From Triglochin maritima (lineage: Eukaryota > Streptophyta > Magnoliopsida > Alismatales > Juncaginaceae): a DNA stretch of 64,000 nt. The position numbers and the translations under genes are program-made. Positions within the stretch are counted from its first letter, which is position 1. Every line of letters begins with the position of its first letter. Below, in pieces: positions 1 through 9,133 of this stretch. The notes beneath the pieces are model-generated. The model had not been told where the DNA came from. It did no database searches and worked only from the letters and a program-made list of their open reading frames with translations. Location: NCBI GenBank assembly GCA_963682175.1, contig OY821772.1:55016925-55080924 (forward strand), read 5' to 3'.

Positions 1-140
1 TTAATCTAAATTTATCAAAACAAATGATCTAAACTATAATCTTAACAATAACATCTTATTGTTAATTTAAAAATATATATAGATTAATTTATCAAAACAA
101 TTTAAATTTATAACATCCAAATTATAATCTAAATACATGT

Positions 141-600
141 TTGGGGTCGGGTTTAGGGCTAGGGGCGACGAATTTGGTGTCGGGTTTGAGGCTGGGGGTC
201 GTGTTTGAGGTCGGGTTTGGGGTTGGGGTCGGTTTGGGAAGAGTAAGGGGTCAGGTTCGGGAAGGAAGGGGTCAGTTTGGGTTCAGATTGAGGGAGAGAG
301 GGGTCAGTTTGGGTTTCAGATTCAGGGAGGGAGAGGTCGGTTTGGGTTCGAGGAAGTAGAGGTCGATTCAGGTTCAGATTCAAGGAAGGAGGGGTGGTTT
401 GGGTTTGGATTCGGGAGAGGTCAAGTTGAGGATCAGGGAGGGAGGGAGAGATCATGGTTGGGGGTCGGGGAGGAAGGGAGAGGTCTTGGTTGCGGGGGTC
501 GGGGAGGAGATCGGGGATTTAGGTGGTGATTAGAGTAGGGAGGCGGGTTACCAAACCGGACAAGGCGGCGAGTGGGCGACTGGGGCAATGATTAGGGTTG
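141..600. repeat. G-rich degenerate minisatellite
   Basis: About 460 bp of strongly G-rich, C-poor sequence built from drifting copies of a unit of the type GGTCGGTTTGGGTTCAG plus AGGGAGGGAGAGG. The open frames across it on both strands (for example 159-455 on the minus strand, Pro/Ser/Thr-rich) follow from this composition and resemble no protein I recognise. Confidence 0.6.
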
Positions 601-639
601 GGGGCGAGTTTGTGCGAGAAATGAAATCTGCATATCGAT

Positions 640-1215
640 GGATTATTGATATAACTCTACACTCATGGTACCTCTTTGTCAGTGTACCTAAGAGTATTTG
701 TTAGTGTTATCCTTAGAAATGGTCGGACGGATGCATTCGTTGGTGTCCCTTAAGAGTATCCATCAGTGTTATCCTTAGAAATGGTCTGGCAGATGCATTC
801 ATCAGTGTACCTAAGAGTATCCATCGATGTAGTTTAATGGTATACGTGTGGAATGTCTCTTTTTCTAACTCTACTCTGACAGAACAATTCTGTCAGTGTC
901 CAATTTTGACGGATGCATTTGTCGGTGTACCTAAGAGTATACGTCGGTGTAGTTAAATGTAATAGTGCATAACGTTTCTTTTTCAAACTCTACTCCGACG
1001 GAACAAATTCGTCAGTGTCCAATTCTAAAAATCATACACCGACGGTAACTATCCGTCGGTGACGTGAAACCTAACCGTTGGTGAGGTTTTTTGCTCGACA
1101 AATTTAATTTTTCCATGGATTGTTTTATCGAAAATATAAACCAACGGATATACGAAAACATTCAGCGATGGACTATATCCGTCGGTGTATCTTGTTTTTC
1201 TAGTCCGTGGATAAT
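640..1215. repeat. CACTA-like subterminal repeats (candidate)
   Basis: Multiple imperfect copies, in both orientations, of CGTCGGTGTACCTAAGAGTAT and of CCGACGG/CCGTCGG words, with small inverted pairs such as ACCGACGGTAACTATCCGTCGGT near 1038-1060. This layout resembles the subterminal repeats of plant CACTA (En/Spm) transposons and matches in style the block ending at 7895. No intact CACTACAAGAA terminus is visible here, so the family call is an inference. Confidence 0.35.
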
Positions 1216-3420
1216 CGAATGAACGTCAAGAATACTAAACAAAATATTCTGATCATGGTATGTAAGGCTCATTTCTCATATTGATATTCCAGCTAGCATA
1301 TGGTCATGTATATCTACTAAATATAGTATATATTACCTATAAAAATATCAAATAAAACACACACATCTAGAAATAGATTTGTTTTGTGGAAAGTTACTTT
1401 GACATTAATCCATTTTGATTGTCGATTTTATAAACCATAACGACATCAATTATTTTGTTGTTTATCTCATCGACATTCACGTCCACAATAAGGGTCGCAA
1501 ATTTATTATACTAGACTTTTGTAAGACTTTTCACATGCTTACACATTCACTTCAGGGGATAGAGCAAATCAGTTGGAAGAATTCCACTATTTTTCATCGA
1601 TAACTCGATACTCATATGTCGCACTCGAACACGAGACTAGATCGTTATATTTCTGATATCTTTTTTTTTGAAAATGATTGCAAAGGAAAAGGACAACTTT
1701 CAGGTTATCTTGATTTGATGCTTATTTCTTTTTTCTTATTTGTATTTTGAAGAGCTTCAAGTTGGATTTCAACATCCAAAACATGACAAGTAAGATTCTT
1801 GTCCATTTTATCAAAAATCGCATATTTAACTTTTATCAACAATCAAAATGATCAATATCATATAAAATATTACACAGATAAAACTGATAATAAGAAACAC
1901 TTATAGTTTCTAACAAAATAGAATGCATTAGATATGACATATGTACAAATAAATTATGTCATTATCGTTGAAATGTCAAGTCGTCTAGTGTCCAAATACA
2001 TGATCTTTTGCAGAAGAAAATGCTTACAAACATGTATTAAGGCATATTTATGTCATGTAATTAACCATGGTTGTAAAAACAACTAAAGCAAAAATAATAT
2101 ATTATGGAACATAGAACTAATTCTCCCAAAACATACTAATAATATTGTAACTTATGTAGCACAAAATAAAATATTGATCATATATATATATATAAATTCC
2201 ATTAAATTTTATGCAAAAGATATGTAGATTTAGATCATTATAATAAAAAACATATACTTGAAACCTTATTAAAGTGCAGAACTTGAGAGATGGAATTAAG
2301 AAACCATTAATCAGATCATACCGTGTGAAACCAAAATGATGCGAGGAATCGTAACAAAGAAACTAATTCAGCGTTAAAAATGTTATATATGTCAATATAT
2401 CAAATAACATATATGCGTTAAATATGGATAAGATGAGGATAAAAAGGAAATCAGAAGAGATTGAGTTCTCTTTGTTGAAAGTTGCACGGCTTAAGTCTAT
2501 TGGCATGCTCTTGGTTCACGCTCTACCAAGATTCATGAACTCTTGATGAGGTGAAGATTATACTTGAACAATACCCAAGACTTAAAACAGCTTCGTGTTG
2601 ATAAGATATTGTAAAATAAAAAGATATGGAAATTTGGGAGAAAATGGTTATTGTATTTTCATCATCTACAATCTACGAAGTATTACAATAGTTTCTCATT
2701 CATAAAATAAAGATGAATGAGTTACAACAAACATAATGATGAAAATTACAACACAATAGTGGGAATTGAAATCTACGTCAACAAGAAAATTACATTTACA
2801 TTTAAACGTGGATGTTACAAGTTGTTGTAACAATAAGTAATAAATTGATTCATTCATATGATATATTTGTTATTTCGTAATATTTGTCTTAATTTGATGT
2901 CATAATTAACATTGCTTGTTAAGGTTCCATCGTTCTTTTGCTCTCGTACAAAAATTAATGTTACGCTAAACTTGTAAAAATTTAATGTGTTGGCAATAAA
3001 GTCTTAACACAATCAAATACAATCACGACTTTTGGTACCTATATCGAAGTCAATAAGATGAACCTATCCGAAAATATTATACTAGTAGCACGATAGAAAT
3101 GGATCGATACAGGTTGTACAACCGAGCCATTTAAGCAAACCATGTGCCTGAACTCGTGTTAATTAAACCAAGTGGAGCAAATGTGTGTTGGGTTACTCAA
3201 AGTCAAACTGTGGGTTGTATCCCATTAGCTCCGCTAGAACTCGTTTGTTTACTGAGTCAATATCACTAAGCAAATATGGTTTTTTAGTGGGACTAGGAAG
3301 TCGTTATCAAATTTAACATGTATCCTTCTTTGAGATTAGTTTTGGTAAGATGAGAGGCCGAGATAACTCCAAAGAGTTGACTTCTTGAAATTGTGATATG
3401 ATATGTTGAACTAATTAAAT
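1216..3420. other. AT-rich intergenic region, no gene seen
   Basis: About 2.2 kb of AT-rich DNA with short random open frames only, such as the 62-codon frame at 1415-1603, which has no recognisable domain. No RNA gene or transposon terminus was recognised. It lies upstream of the first glycine-rich gene; distal control elements may be present but none can be named from sequence alone. Confidence 0.5.
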
Positions 3421-3630
3421 CACTACATCATGTGCATGGGAATTTCCTTGCATGCGGCTGCATGGAAGGGAACATGCAGAGATCACCAGAGGATTCCAAA
3501 CACATAATCAATTCCATGCATGATTATCCCACTAAGCCTTAACGTCTGCATGCAGGGCTTATAAATAGCAACCTCTTCACTCTCCGAAACTCATCACTTC
3601 AACACATAAGTTCTTTCTTGATAAGTAACA
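3421..3630 (+). promoter_or_regulatory. Promoter of the first glycine-rich protein gene
   Basis: A TATA box (TATAAATA) lies at 3560-3567, 71 bp before the ATG. Upstream are RY-type CATGCA words, at about 3515-3520 (in CCATGCATGA) and 3547-3553 (GCATGCA), plus a related CATGCGGCTGCATGG at 3450-3464. RY elements are bound by B3 regulators of the ABI3/FUS3/LEC2 type, so seed or embryo expression is a possible but unproven reading. The promoter of the second glycine-rich gene shares the arrangement. Confidence 0.6.
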
Positions 3631-5283
3631 ATGGGTCGTAGTCTTAGGGTGGTTGGAGCTGCTCTTGCAATCATGCTCTGCTTGAGCATGACTTCAGCAG
3701 CTAGAGTGCTCACTGAGTATGCTAGTGCTTCTGGAAGTGGTGGAGGTGGTGGTGGTGGGGGAGGAAGTGGTGGAGGTGGTGGTGGTTCGGGTTATGGATC
3801 TGGAAGTGGATCGGGTTATGCCTCTTCTGGAGGATCAAATGTTGTAGCATATGGTAGTGGTGGAGGAGAAGGAGGTGGTGGTGGTGGTGGTAGTGGGGGT
3901 TCATCGGGTAGCGGTGCAGGTTATGGGTCTGGAAGTGGTTCAGGTTCTGCCAGTTCTTCTGGTGGAAGTGTTTATGCTAGTGGAAAAGGAAGTGGTGGGG
4001 GAGGTGGCGGTGGGGGTGGGAGTAGTGGTGGTGTAGGTGCCGGTTATGGTTCTGGTTCTGGAAAGGGATCAGGATCAGCCAGCTCCTCTGGTGGAAGTGT
4101 TTATGCTAGTGGAAAAGGAAGTGGTGGAGGAGGTGGTGGTGGTTATGGTGGCAAAGATGGATATGGTAGTGGTTCGGGATATGGATCGGGTAAAGGCTCG
4201 GGCTATGCTACTACCTTATCTGGAAGCACTTATGCCAGCGGGAGTGGAAGTGGTGGAGGAGGAGGTGGTGGTTATAGTACTGGAAAAGGAAGTAGTTACG
4301 GTGCTGGTTATGGATCTGGGAAAGGATCAGGTTCAGCAAGTTCCAACGGCGGTAGTTCATATGCTAAAGGAAGTGGAGGTGGAGGTGGAGGTGGAGGAGG
4401 TGGTGGTTCTAGTGGACAAACTGGAAGTGCTAGCGGTTCTGGATATGGATCTGGAAAAGGATCAGGTTCAGCAAGTTCCACTGGTGGTAGTTCATATGCG
4501 AAAGGAAGTGGAAGTGGAGGTGGAGGTGGAGGTGGAGGAGGTGGTGGTTCTAGTGGAATAAATGGAAGTGCTAGCGGTTCTGGATATGGATCAGGTAAAG
4601 GTAAGGGTTCAGGCTACTCAACTAATTCCTATGGTAGTACCTATGCTACTGGAAGTGGAAGCGGAGGAGGAGGTGGTGGTGGTTACAATATTGGAGATGG
4701 AAGTAGTTACGGATACGGGTCTGGGTCCGGACAAGGTTCTGGCTATGCTAGCTCAACCAAGGGAGGTGCTTATGCTACTGGCTCTGGAAGTGGTGGTGGA
4801 GGAGGTGGTGGTTATAGCACTGGAAATGGAAGTGGTTATGGTTCCGGATATGGATCTGGTAAGGGTTCAGGCTACTCAACTAATTCCTATGGTAGTACAT
4901 ATGCTAGTGGAAGTGGAAGCGGTGGAGGAGGCGGTGGTGGTTACAGTTCTGGAGATGGAAGTAGTTACGGATACGGGTCTGGGTCCGGACAAGGTTCTGG
5001 CTATGCTAGCTCAACCAAGGGAGGTGCTTATGCTACTGGCTCTGGAAGTGGTGGAGGAGGAGGTGGTGGTTATAGCACCGGAAATGGAAGTGGTTATGGT
5101 TCCGGATATGGATCTGGAAGTGGTTCAGGTTCCGCAAGTGCCTCAAATGGAAATGCTTATGCTAGCGGAAGTGGAAGTGGTGGAGGAGGTGGTGGCGGTT
5201 CAAGCAGTGGCAACGGAAGTGGATATGGATCAGGTTATGGGTCTGGAAGTGGATCCGGTTCTGCTAGTGGATCTGGATATTGA
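3631..5283 (+). CDS. Secreted glycine-rich silk-like protein 1
   Basis: A single-exon gene for a 550-residue secreted glycine-rich protein, probably a structural component of the cell wall or extracellular matrix. Residues 1-24 form a signal peptide with hydrophobic core VVGAALAIMLCLSM and likely cleavage at the TSAA/RVL region. The mature part is almost entirely Gly, Ser, Tyr and Ala in about eleven modules of ~45 residues. Each module runs GSGYGSGSGSG, then an ASS-x-GG-x-YASGSGSG linker, then 6-12 consecutive glycines. No cysteine or tryptophan occurs after the signal peptide; tyrosines are regularly spaced and could serve oxidative cross-linking. The start follows a TATA box at 71 bp and is the first ATG of the long frame. 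A paralogue with the same leader and C-terminus lies at 9134-11335. The frame has no stop, but glycine-codon repeats make length polymorphism likely. The exact function is unknown. Confidence 0.85.
   Translation: MGRSLRVVGAALAIMLCLSMTSAARVLTEYASASGSGGGGGGGGGSGGGGGGSGYGSGSGSGYASSGGSNVVAYGSGGGEGGGGGGGSGGSSGSGAGYGSGSGSGSASSSGGSVYASGKGSGGGGGGGGGSSGGVGAGYGSGSGKGSGSASSSGGSVYASGKGSGGGGGGGYGGKDGYGSGSGYGSGKGSGYATTLSGSTYASGSGSGGGGGGGYSTGKGSSYGAGYGSGKGSGSASSNGGSSYAKGSGGGGGGGGGGGSSGQTGSASGSGYGSGKGSGSASSTGGSSYAKGSGSGGGGGGGGGGGSSGINGSASGSGYGSGKGKGSGYSTNSYGSTYATGSGSGGGGGGGYNIGDGSSYGYGSGSGQGSGYASSTKGGAYATGSGSGGGGGGGYSTGNGSGYGSGYGSGKGSGYSTNSYGSTYASGSGSGGGGGGGYSSGDGSSYGYGSGSGQGSGYASSTKGGAYATGSGSGGGGGGGYSTGNGSGYGSGYGSGSGSGSASASNGNAYASGSGSGGGGGGGSSSGNGSGYGSGYGSGSGSGSASGSGY
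4603..5118 (+). repeat. 258-bp tandem duplication inside the glycine-rich gene
   Basis: Two near-identical 258-bp (86-codon) units start at 4603 and 4861, each encoding a GSGYSTNSYGS module followed by a GQGSGYASSTKGG module. The higher-order repeat preserves the frame and suggests recent unequal exchange within the coding region. Confidence 0.75.
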
Positions 5284-5376
5284 TATATTGATGGATCATA
5301 CTTCATCTCTAGCTTTAATTTTAGCTCTGAATAATTTGCATTCGCGGTTTAGCTGGAGCTTAGTTGATGTATTAGG

Positions 5377-5382
5377 AATAAA
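5377..5382 (+). terminator. Polyadenylation signal of glycine-rich gene 1
   Basis: AATAAA lies 94 bp after the stop codon. The surrounding trailer (AGCTGGAGCTTAG ... AATAAAACC) is matched at the same relative position downstream of the paralogue at 11411-11448, so this is conserved 3' untranslated sequence. Confidence 0.65.
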
Positions 5383-5929
5383 ACCTAGCGTTCTAGACTA
5401 TGTAATTCTGTAATGCTGGACGTTATTTTTCTCATGCTTGGGATCATTTGAGGTGACATCCGTCAATAATATATGATTTCTGCTCTCATGTCTTGAAGCA
5501 CAAATTGTTTGCCCATTATTCCTTACTCGCCCATATACATATTCATACCACAATGATCCATGAACCTTCACAAACATATAAGGTAAATAATTATCTGACA
5601 TTAACTGTGCTCAAATTAGAACTTTGAAGATCGAAACAAAGTAGTTGTTTAGGTCAACTACGCTCATTATCAATGATTGGAAAAGCTTTTGTTACGAACA
5701 AGAATACAATGATCGAAAAGGCATTTGTCATATTAATATTATTAACATCACTACCGCCGCTTCTACTACAACAGCCACTAATACATCATAGAAAATCACA
5801 TTTCCCTATTGAAGTGTAAGAATGAGAATGACTTGCAAAGATTGTAATGAAAAACTTTCTCTACTTATGATATATACAAAATAAATAAATATTCTGAAAT
5901 GTTTGAGAATTCTCTAATACAATGTATAT

Positions 5930-5975
5930 AGACCTATAATACAATGTATATAGACCTATAATACAATGAAATATA
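5930..5975. repeat. Short tandem repeat
   Basis: The unit ATACAATGTATATAGACCTATA occurs twice in direct succession, with the start of a third copy. It is intergenic and no function is evident. Confidence 0.6.
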
Positions 5976-6529
5976 ATTATGTGATTGGACTTGAACTCTT
6001 TATGGACATTGAGCTTGACTTTGGGCCTGGATCATACCTTGTTCTCTAACATAAAGTGAGGGTTAAACCCCAAATTCTTTCTTTTTTGATTTTATACCCC
6101 AAATTCTTTCACAATTATCTTAACCAATTCTTTTGACCAAGTTGAATTACTGCCTAAAATCTCATCAGCACACAAACTTCCTGAGATTCATTCTTCGATT
6201 TAAACATATCTTATAGTCATGATTCCAAAACTTATGAGTTTATTTTAGAAATCAAGATATCTGAACCTCCAGAGAAAGGTGGAAGGAATTGAAAGAGTCC
6301 TTAAGTGTGGTGATTGTAAACATGTGTTATTGTCTTTGTCTTTGTCTTTGTGTTAAAAAAACACAAAGCAACACATAGAACAAGGAAAGATTACTATATT
6401 TATGGTCACCTATAGTGGGGTATTTTTTAAAGCCCCTAACAAAAAAATTTAAAAAGCCCCTAACAATAAGTTCATTAAATATATTTTTTTGAAGAAAAAA
6501 ACAGAGAGAAGGGTTCACCAAGGGAGCTA

Positions 6530-6935
6530 GATATGAAGTTGACTTTTATCCGATCAACAGAGAAGACTCTGTTGTAATATCAATTGTCAAACCAACTTTA
6601 ATATTTTACTTAACGTACATTTTTCAGATCGATGCCTTTTCATGCAAGGCAAACTTAACCATTAATTTGACCGTACGGTCCACACAAAAAAATTTCACGT
6701 GAGTGTGTTGTGACTGAACCTGAGGACTGAGGACGTGGCACGCTGAGTAAATAAAAAAAATGTTTCTATTTCCACAACACTCTTCTTCTGTGAATAAAAG
6801 ATAATAAGTTAGCTTAGTGAAGAATATAGAGAAAATATGTGATAAGAGAGGAAAAACATTAGCAAGTTAAAATAGTCGGTCAAGATGAGGATGAAAATAA
6901 TGAAAATAATGAAAACCAGTTAGAAATGTGGGGTT
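6530..6935. repeat. Diverged duplicate of the block at 8235-8670
   Basis: This intergenic block aligns by eye with 8235-8670. Shared landmarks in the same order include GAAGTTGA..TTT, CAAACCAACTTT, ATATTTTAC, AATAAGTTA and CCAGTTAGAAA. The 8.2-8.7 kb copy is the distal upstream region of glycine-rich gene 2. This copy has no coding region following it, so it looks like the remnant of an ancestral tandem duplication in the cluster. Confidence 0.55.
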
Positions 6936-7167
6936 TTACTTGGACGTGGACTTCCAAAGTATGTTTATTGGGCATTTGAATGTGTATTTTTATATTACTT
7001 CAAAACACTCACTAGATCAACTAGTTGCTTAGATGCACCTCCGCTTAGTACCATTAACCTCATTATGAAACATCCTTAGGATGTCGTTAGCCCAATCACA
7101 AATAAGCATACTTTGAAAGTGCACCCAATTAAAAGTATAAAACATGAATACTTGTTAAGCCTCTAAA

Positions 7168-7592
7168 GCTCATCCATTTGTTTCCTTGTGCAAGCATGGG
7201 ACATGGAACAGACATCTTGTAATTGCCTTCTTTAGTGCTTGTCCAACTTGTCATTGTTTCCTTTGTTTCCTTAGTGCTCATCCATTTGTTTCCTTGTGCT
7301 CATCCATTTGTTTCCTTGTGCAAGCATGGGACACACGGAACAGACATGTTGTAATTGCCTTCTTTAGTGCTTGTCCAACTTGTCATTGTTTACGATAATT
7401 TGATTGTGGTTTACAAAGTTGTATAATTGTGGACATTGATAAATATAAGTGTACAAGTGATTTTGAACGTTTATATATTTTTTTCCTACTCTAGTGCTTG
7501 TCTATCTTGTGATTGTTTACAAGAATTTACTTGTGGTTTGCAAAGCTATATAATTGTGGATGTTGATAAATATAGGTGTGCAAATGATTTAT
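7168..7592. repeat. Minisatellite of about 130-bp units
   Basis: At least three successive diverged units of roughly 127-130 bp. The landmark TTTAGTGCTTGTCCAACTTG recurs near 7233 and 7363, with a diverged version near 7490. TAATTGTGGA followed by TTGATAAATATA recurs near 7431 and 7553. The small open frames here (7186-7398, 7427-7627) are by-products of the repeat. Confidence 0.65.
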
Positions 7593-7619
7593 TCCATGCT
7601 GAAATTTATATTTTAAATA

Positions 7620-7895
7620 GGATTTAGCCACGGGAGAAATCCATCACTAAAAGCATGACGTATCCGTCACTAAATCTTTTTCACTAAAAGCATGACGTAT
7701 CCGTCACTAAATCTTTTTCACCTGTCAATTCTTCCCTTCAAAAAAATATCAGTGAGTGTTGACATCCATCGCTGAAACATTTTAGTGACGCCAACATCAA
7801 CGACGGTAATTATCCGTGACTAAAAACGTATAGTGACGGAATCTTTAATATAGCGATGGATTTTTTGGTGGCTAAAACTCTAAATTCTTGTAGTG
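7620..7895 (-). mobile_element. CACTA transposon terminus (truncated)
   Basis: The block ends in TTCTTGTAGTG (7885-7895), the reverse complement of the plant CACTA terminal repeat CACTACAAGAA. It is preceded by typical subterminal repeats: GTGACGG, CCGTCACTAAA, and a 36-bp direct repeat ending at CGTATCCGTCACTAAATC. No partner terminus is recognised in the window, so only one end is called. Strand is assigned from the terminus reading inward. Confidence 0.6.
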
Positions 7896-8234
7896 CAATC
7901 ACAAACCCCAAAATAAAGATCAAGGCAAGATTCTGTACTCTCGTGGGATATTGAAAAGCCCGTGATATTATGGGTTCACTAAATAATTTTTAAAAGAAAA
8001 AAAGTTTATTTTTATTTTTACATTGACAAGTGATACGATTAATTTTTATTATTATTGAGAGCGTGGACTTCTATATTACCATTACCAATTATGTGTTGTT
8101 ACAGGCTATATGGATGAGAATTAAACTCGAATGCTTTCCACAACCATATGGCTGGTACAATTAGAAGACATAATGAATGTAAATAAAAAAAACAACATTA
8201 AGGGATCTATTTATAGGCCAAACCTAGCCACGAA

Positions 8235-8670
8235 GTTGATTTTATTTGATGAAAAATTCGTTGAAGTTTCTTCCTTTTGAGTTTTGTCAGTTAATTGCAA
8301 ACCAACTTTCATATTTTACGAAACGTAAATTTCTTAAAATTCTGACTATTTATGCCAAGGCTAATATTAACCATCAATTTGTTTTCCCCCGAACATGGTC
8401 CTTTCTCAAAACAAAAGAAATTAGAGTTTACATGTGACTGACCATGAGCAAGTGCCATGATGAGAGTAAATTAATTAAGAAATTGCATTTGATTCAATTT
8501 GTTTCTATCTTCAGATTACATGTCTCCGGTGAATAGAAGATAATAAGTTAACTTAACGAAGAAAAATACGAGGGCATAGAGAAAGTAAATGATAAGACAG
8601 GAAAAATGATTAATTAGGAATTCAAAAATTCCAATGCGATGGACATACAAGAATTAACACCAGTTAGAAA
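8235..8670. repeat. Distal upstream block of glycine-rich gene 2, duplicated at 6530-6935
   Basis: Second copy of the duplicated intergenic block (see 6530-6935). It lies about 460-900 bp before the start of glycine-rich gene 2 and could hold distal regulatory DNA shared by an ancestral cluster. Confidence 0.5.
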
Positions 8671-8940
8671 CACACTCATTCTCTTTCATACATAATTAGT
8701 TAGGGATTTTTTACATTTTACAACAGACCGACAACCCTTCCATCCTGTCACAACCTCTGATTATAAATTTAGAATGAGTATATTTGCTAACCATAACTAA
8801 ATACCCACAAGTTGTGCATCTTCGCAATGATTTAGAACAGCGTAAGACAACATGGCAAAATCCTTTGTTGCTGTGTAGAATTGAGATGAGTGGCTCAGAT
8901 TGCTCATAAGAGTAGACCCAGACTAGCATGATGACCATAG

Positions 8941-9133
8941 TACAGTTTGTCCATGTGCATTTGGAATTTCCTCACAAGTGATTGCATGCATGGGAACATG
9001 CAACGACGACTTGAGCATTGTGACGATATAATCAAATCCATGCACAACAAATCAACTAAGCCATGCACGGCCTATAAATACGAACCTCTTTCATTCAGTA
9101 AAACCCATCTCAATTCATAGTTCTCTCCTCACA
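8941..9133 (+). promoter_or_regulatory. Promoter of the second glycine-rich protein gene
   Basis: A TATA box (TATAAATA) lies at 9073-9080, 61 bp before the ATG. An RY motif GCATGCATG lies at 8984-8992 and CCATGCAC words at about 9038 and 9061. The series 'CATGCATGGGAACATGCA' followed by 'CCATGCA' and the TATA box parallels the promoter at 3421-3630, so promoter architecture was kept after duplication. Confidence 0.6.

Noticed and set aside
4562..5413. 283-codon Val/Glu/Met-rich open frame overlapping glycine-rich gene 1 (and similar frames at 4037-4561, 10545-11390 and 9216-9800 minus)
   Set aside because: They are out-of-frame readings of GGN/AGN glycine-serine codons; composition follows directly from the repeat and there is no signal peptide or domain.
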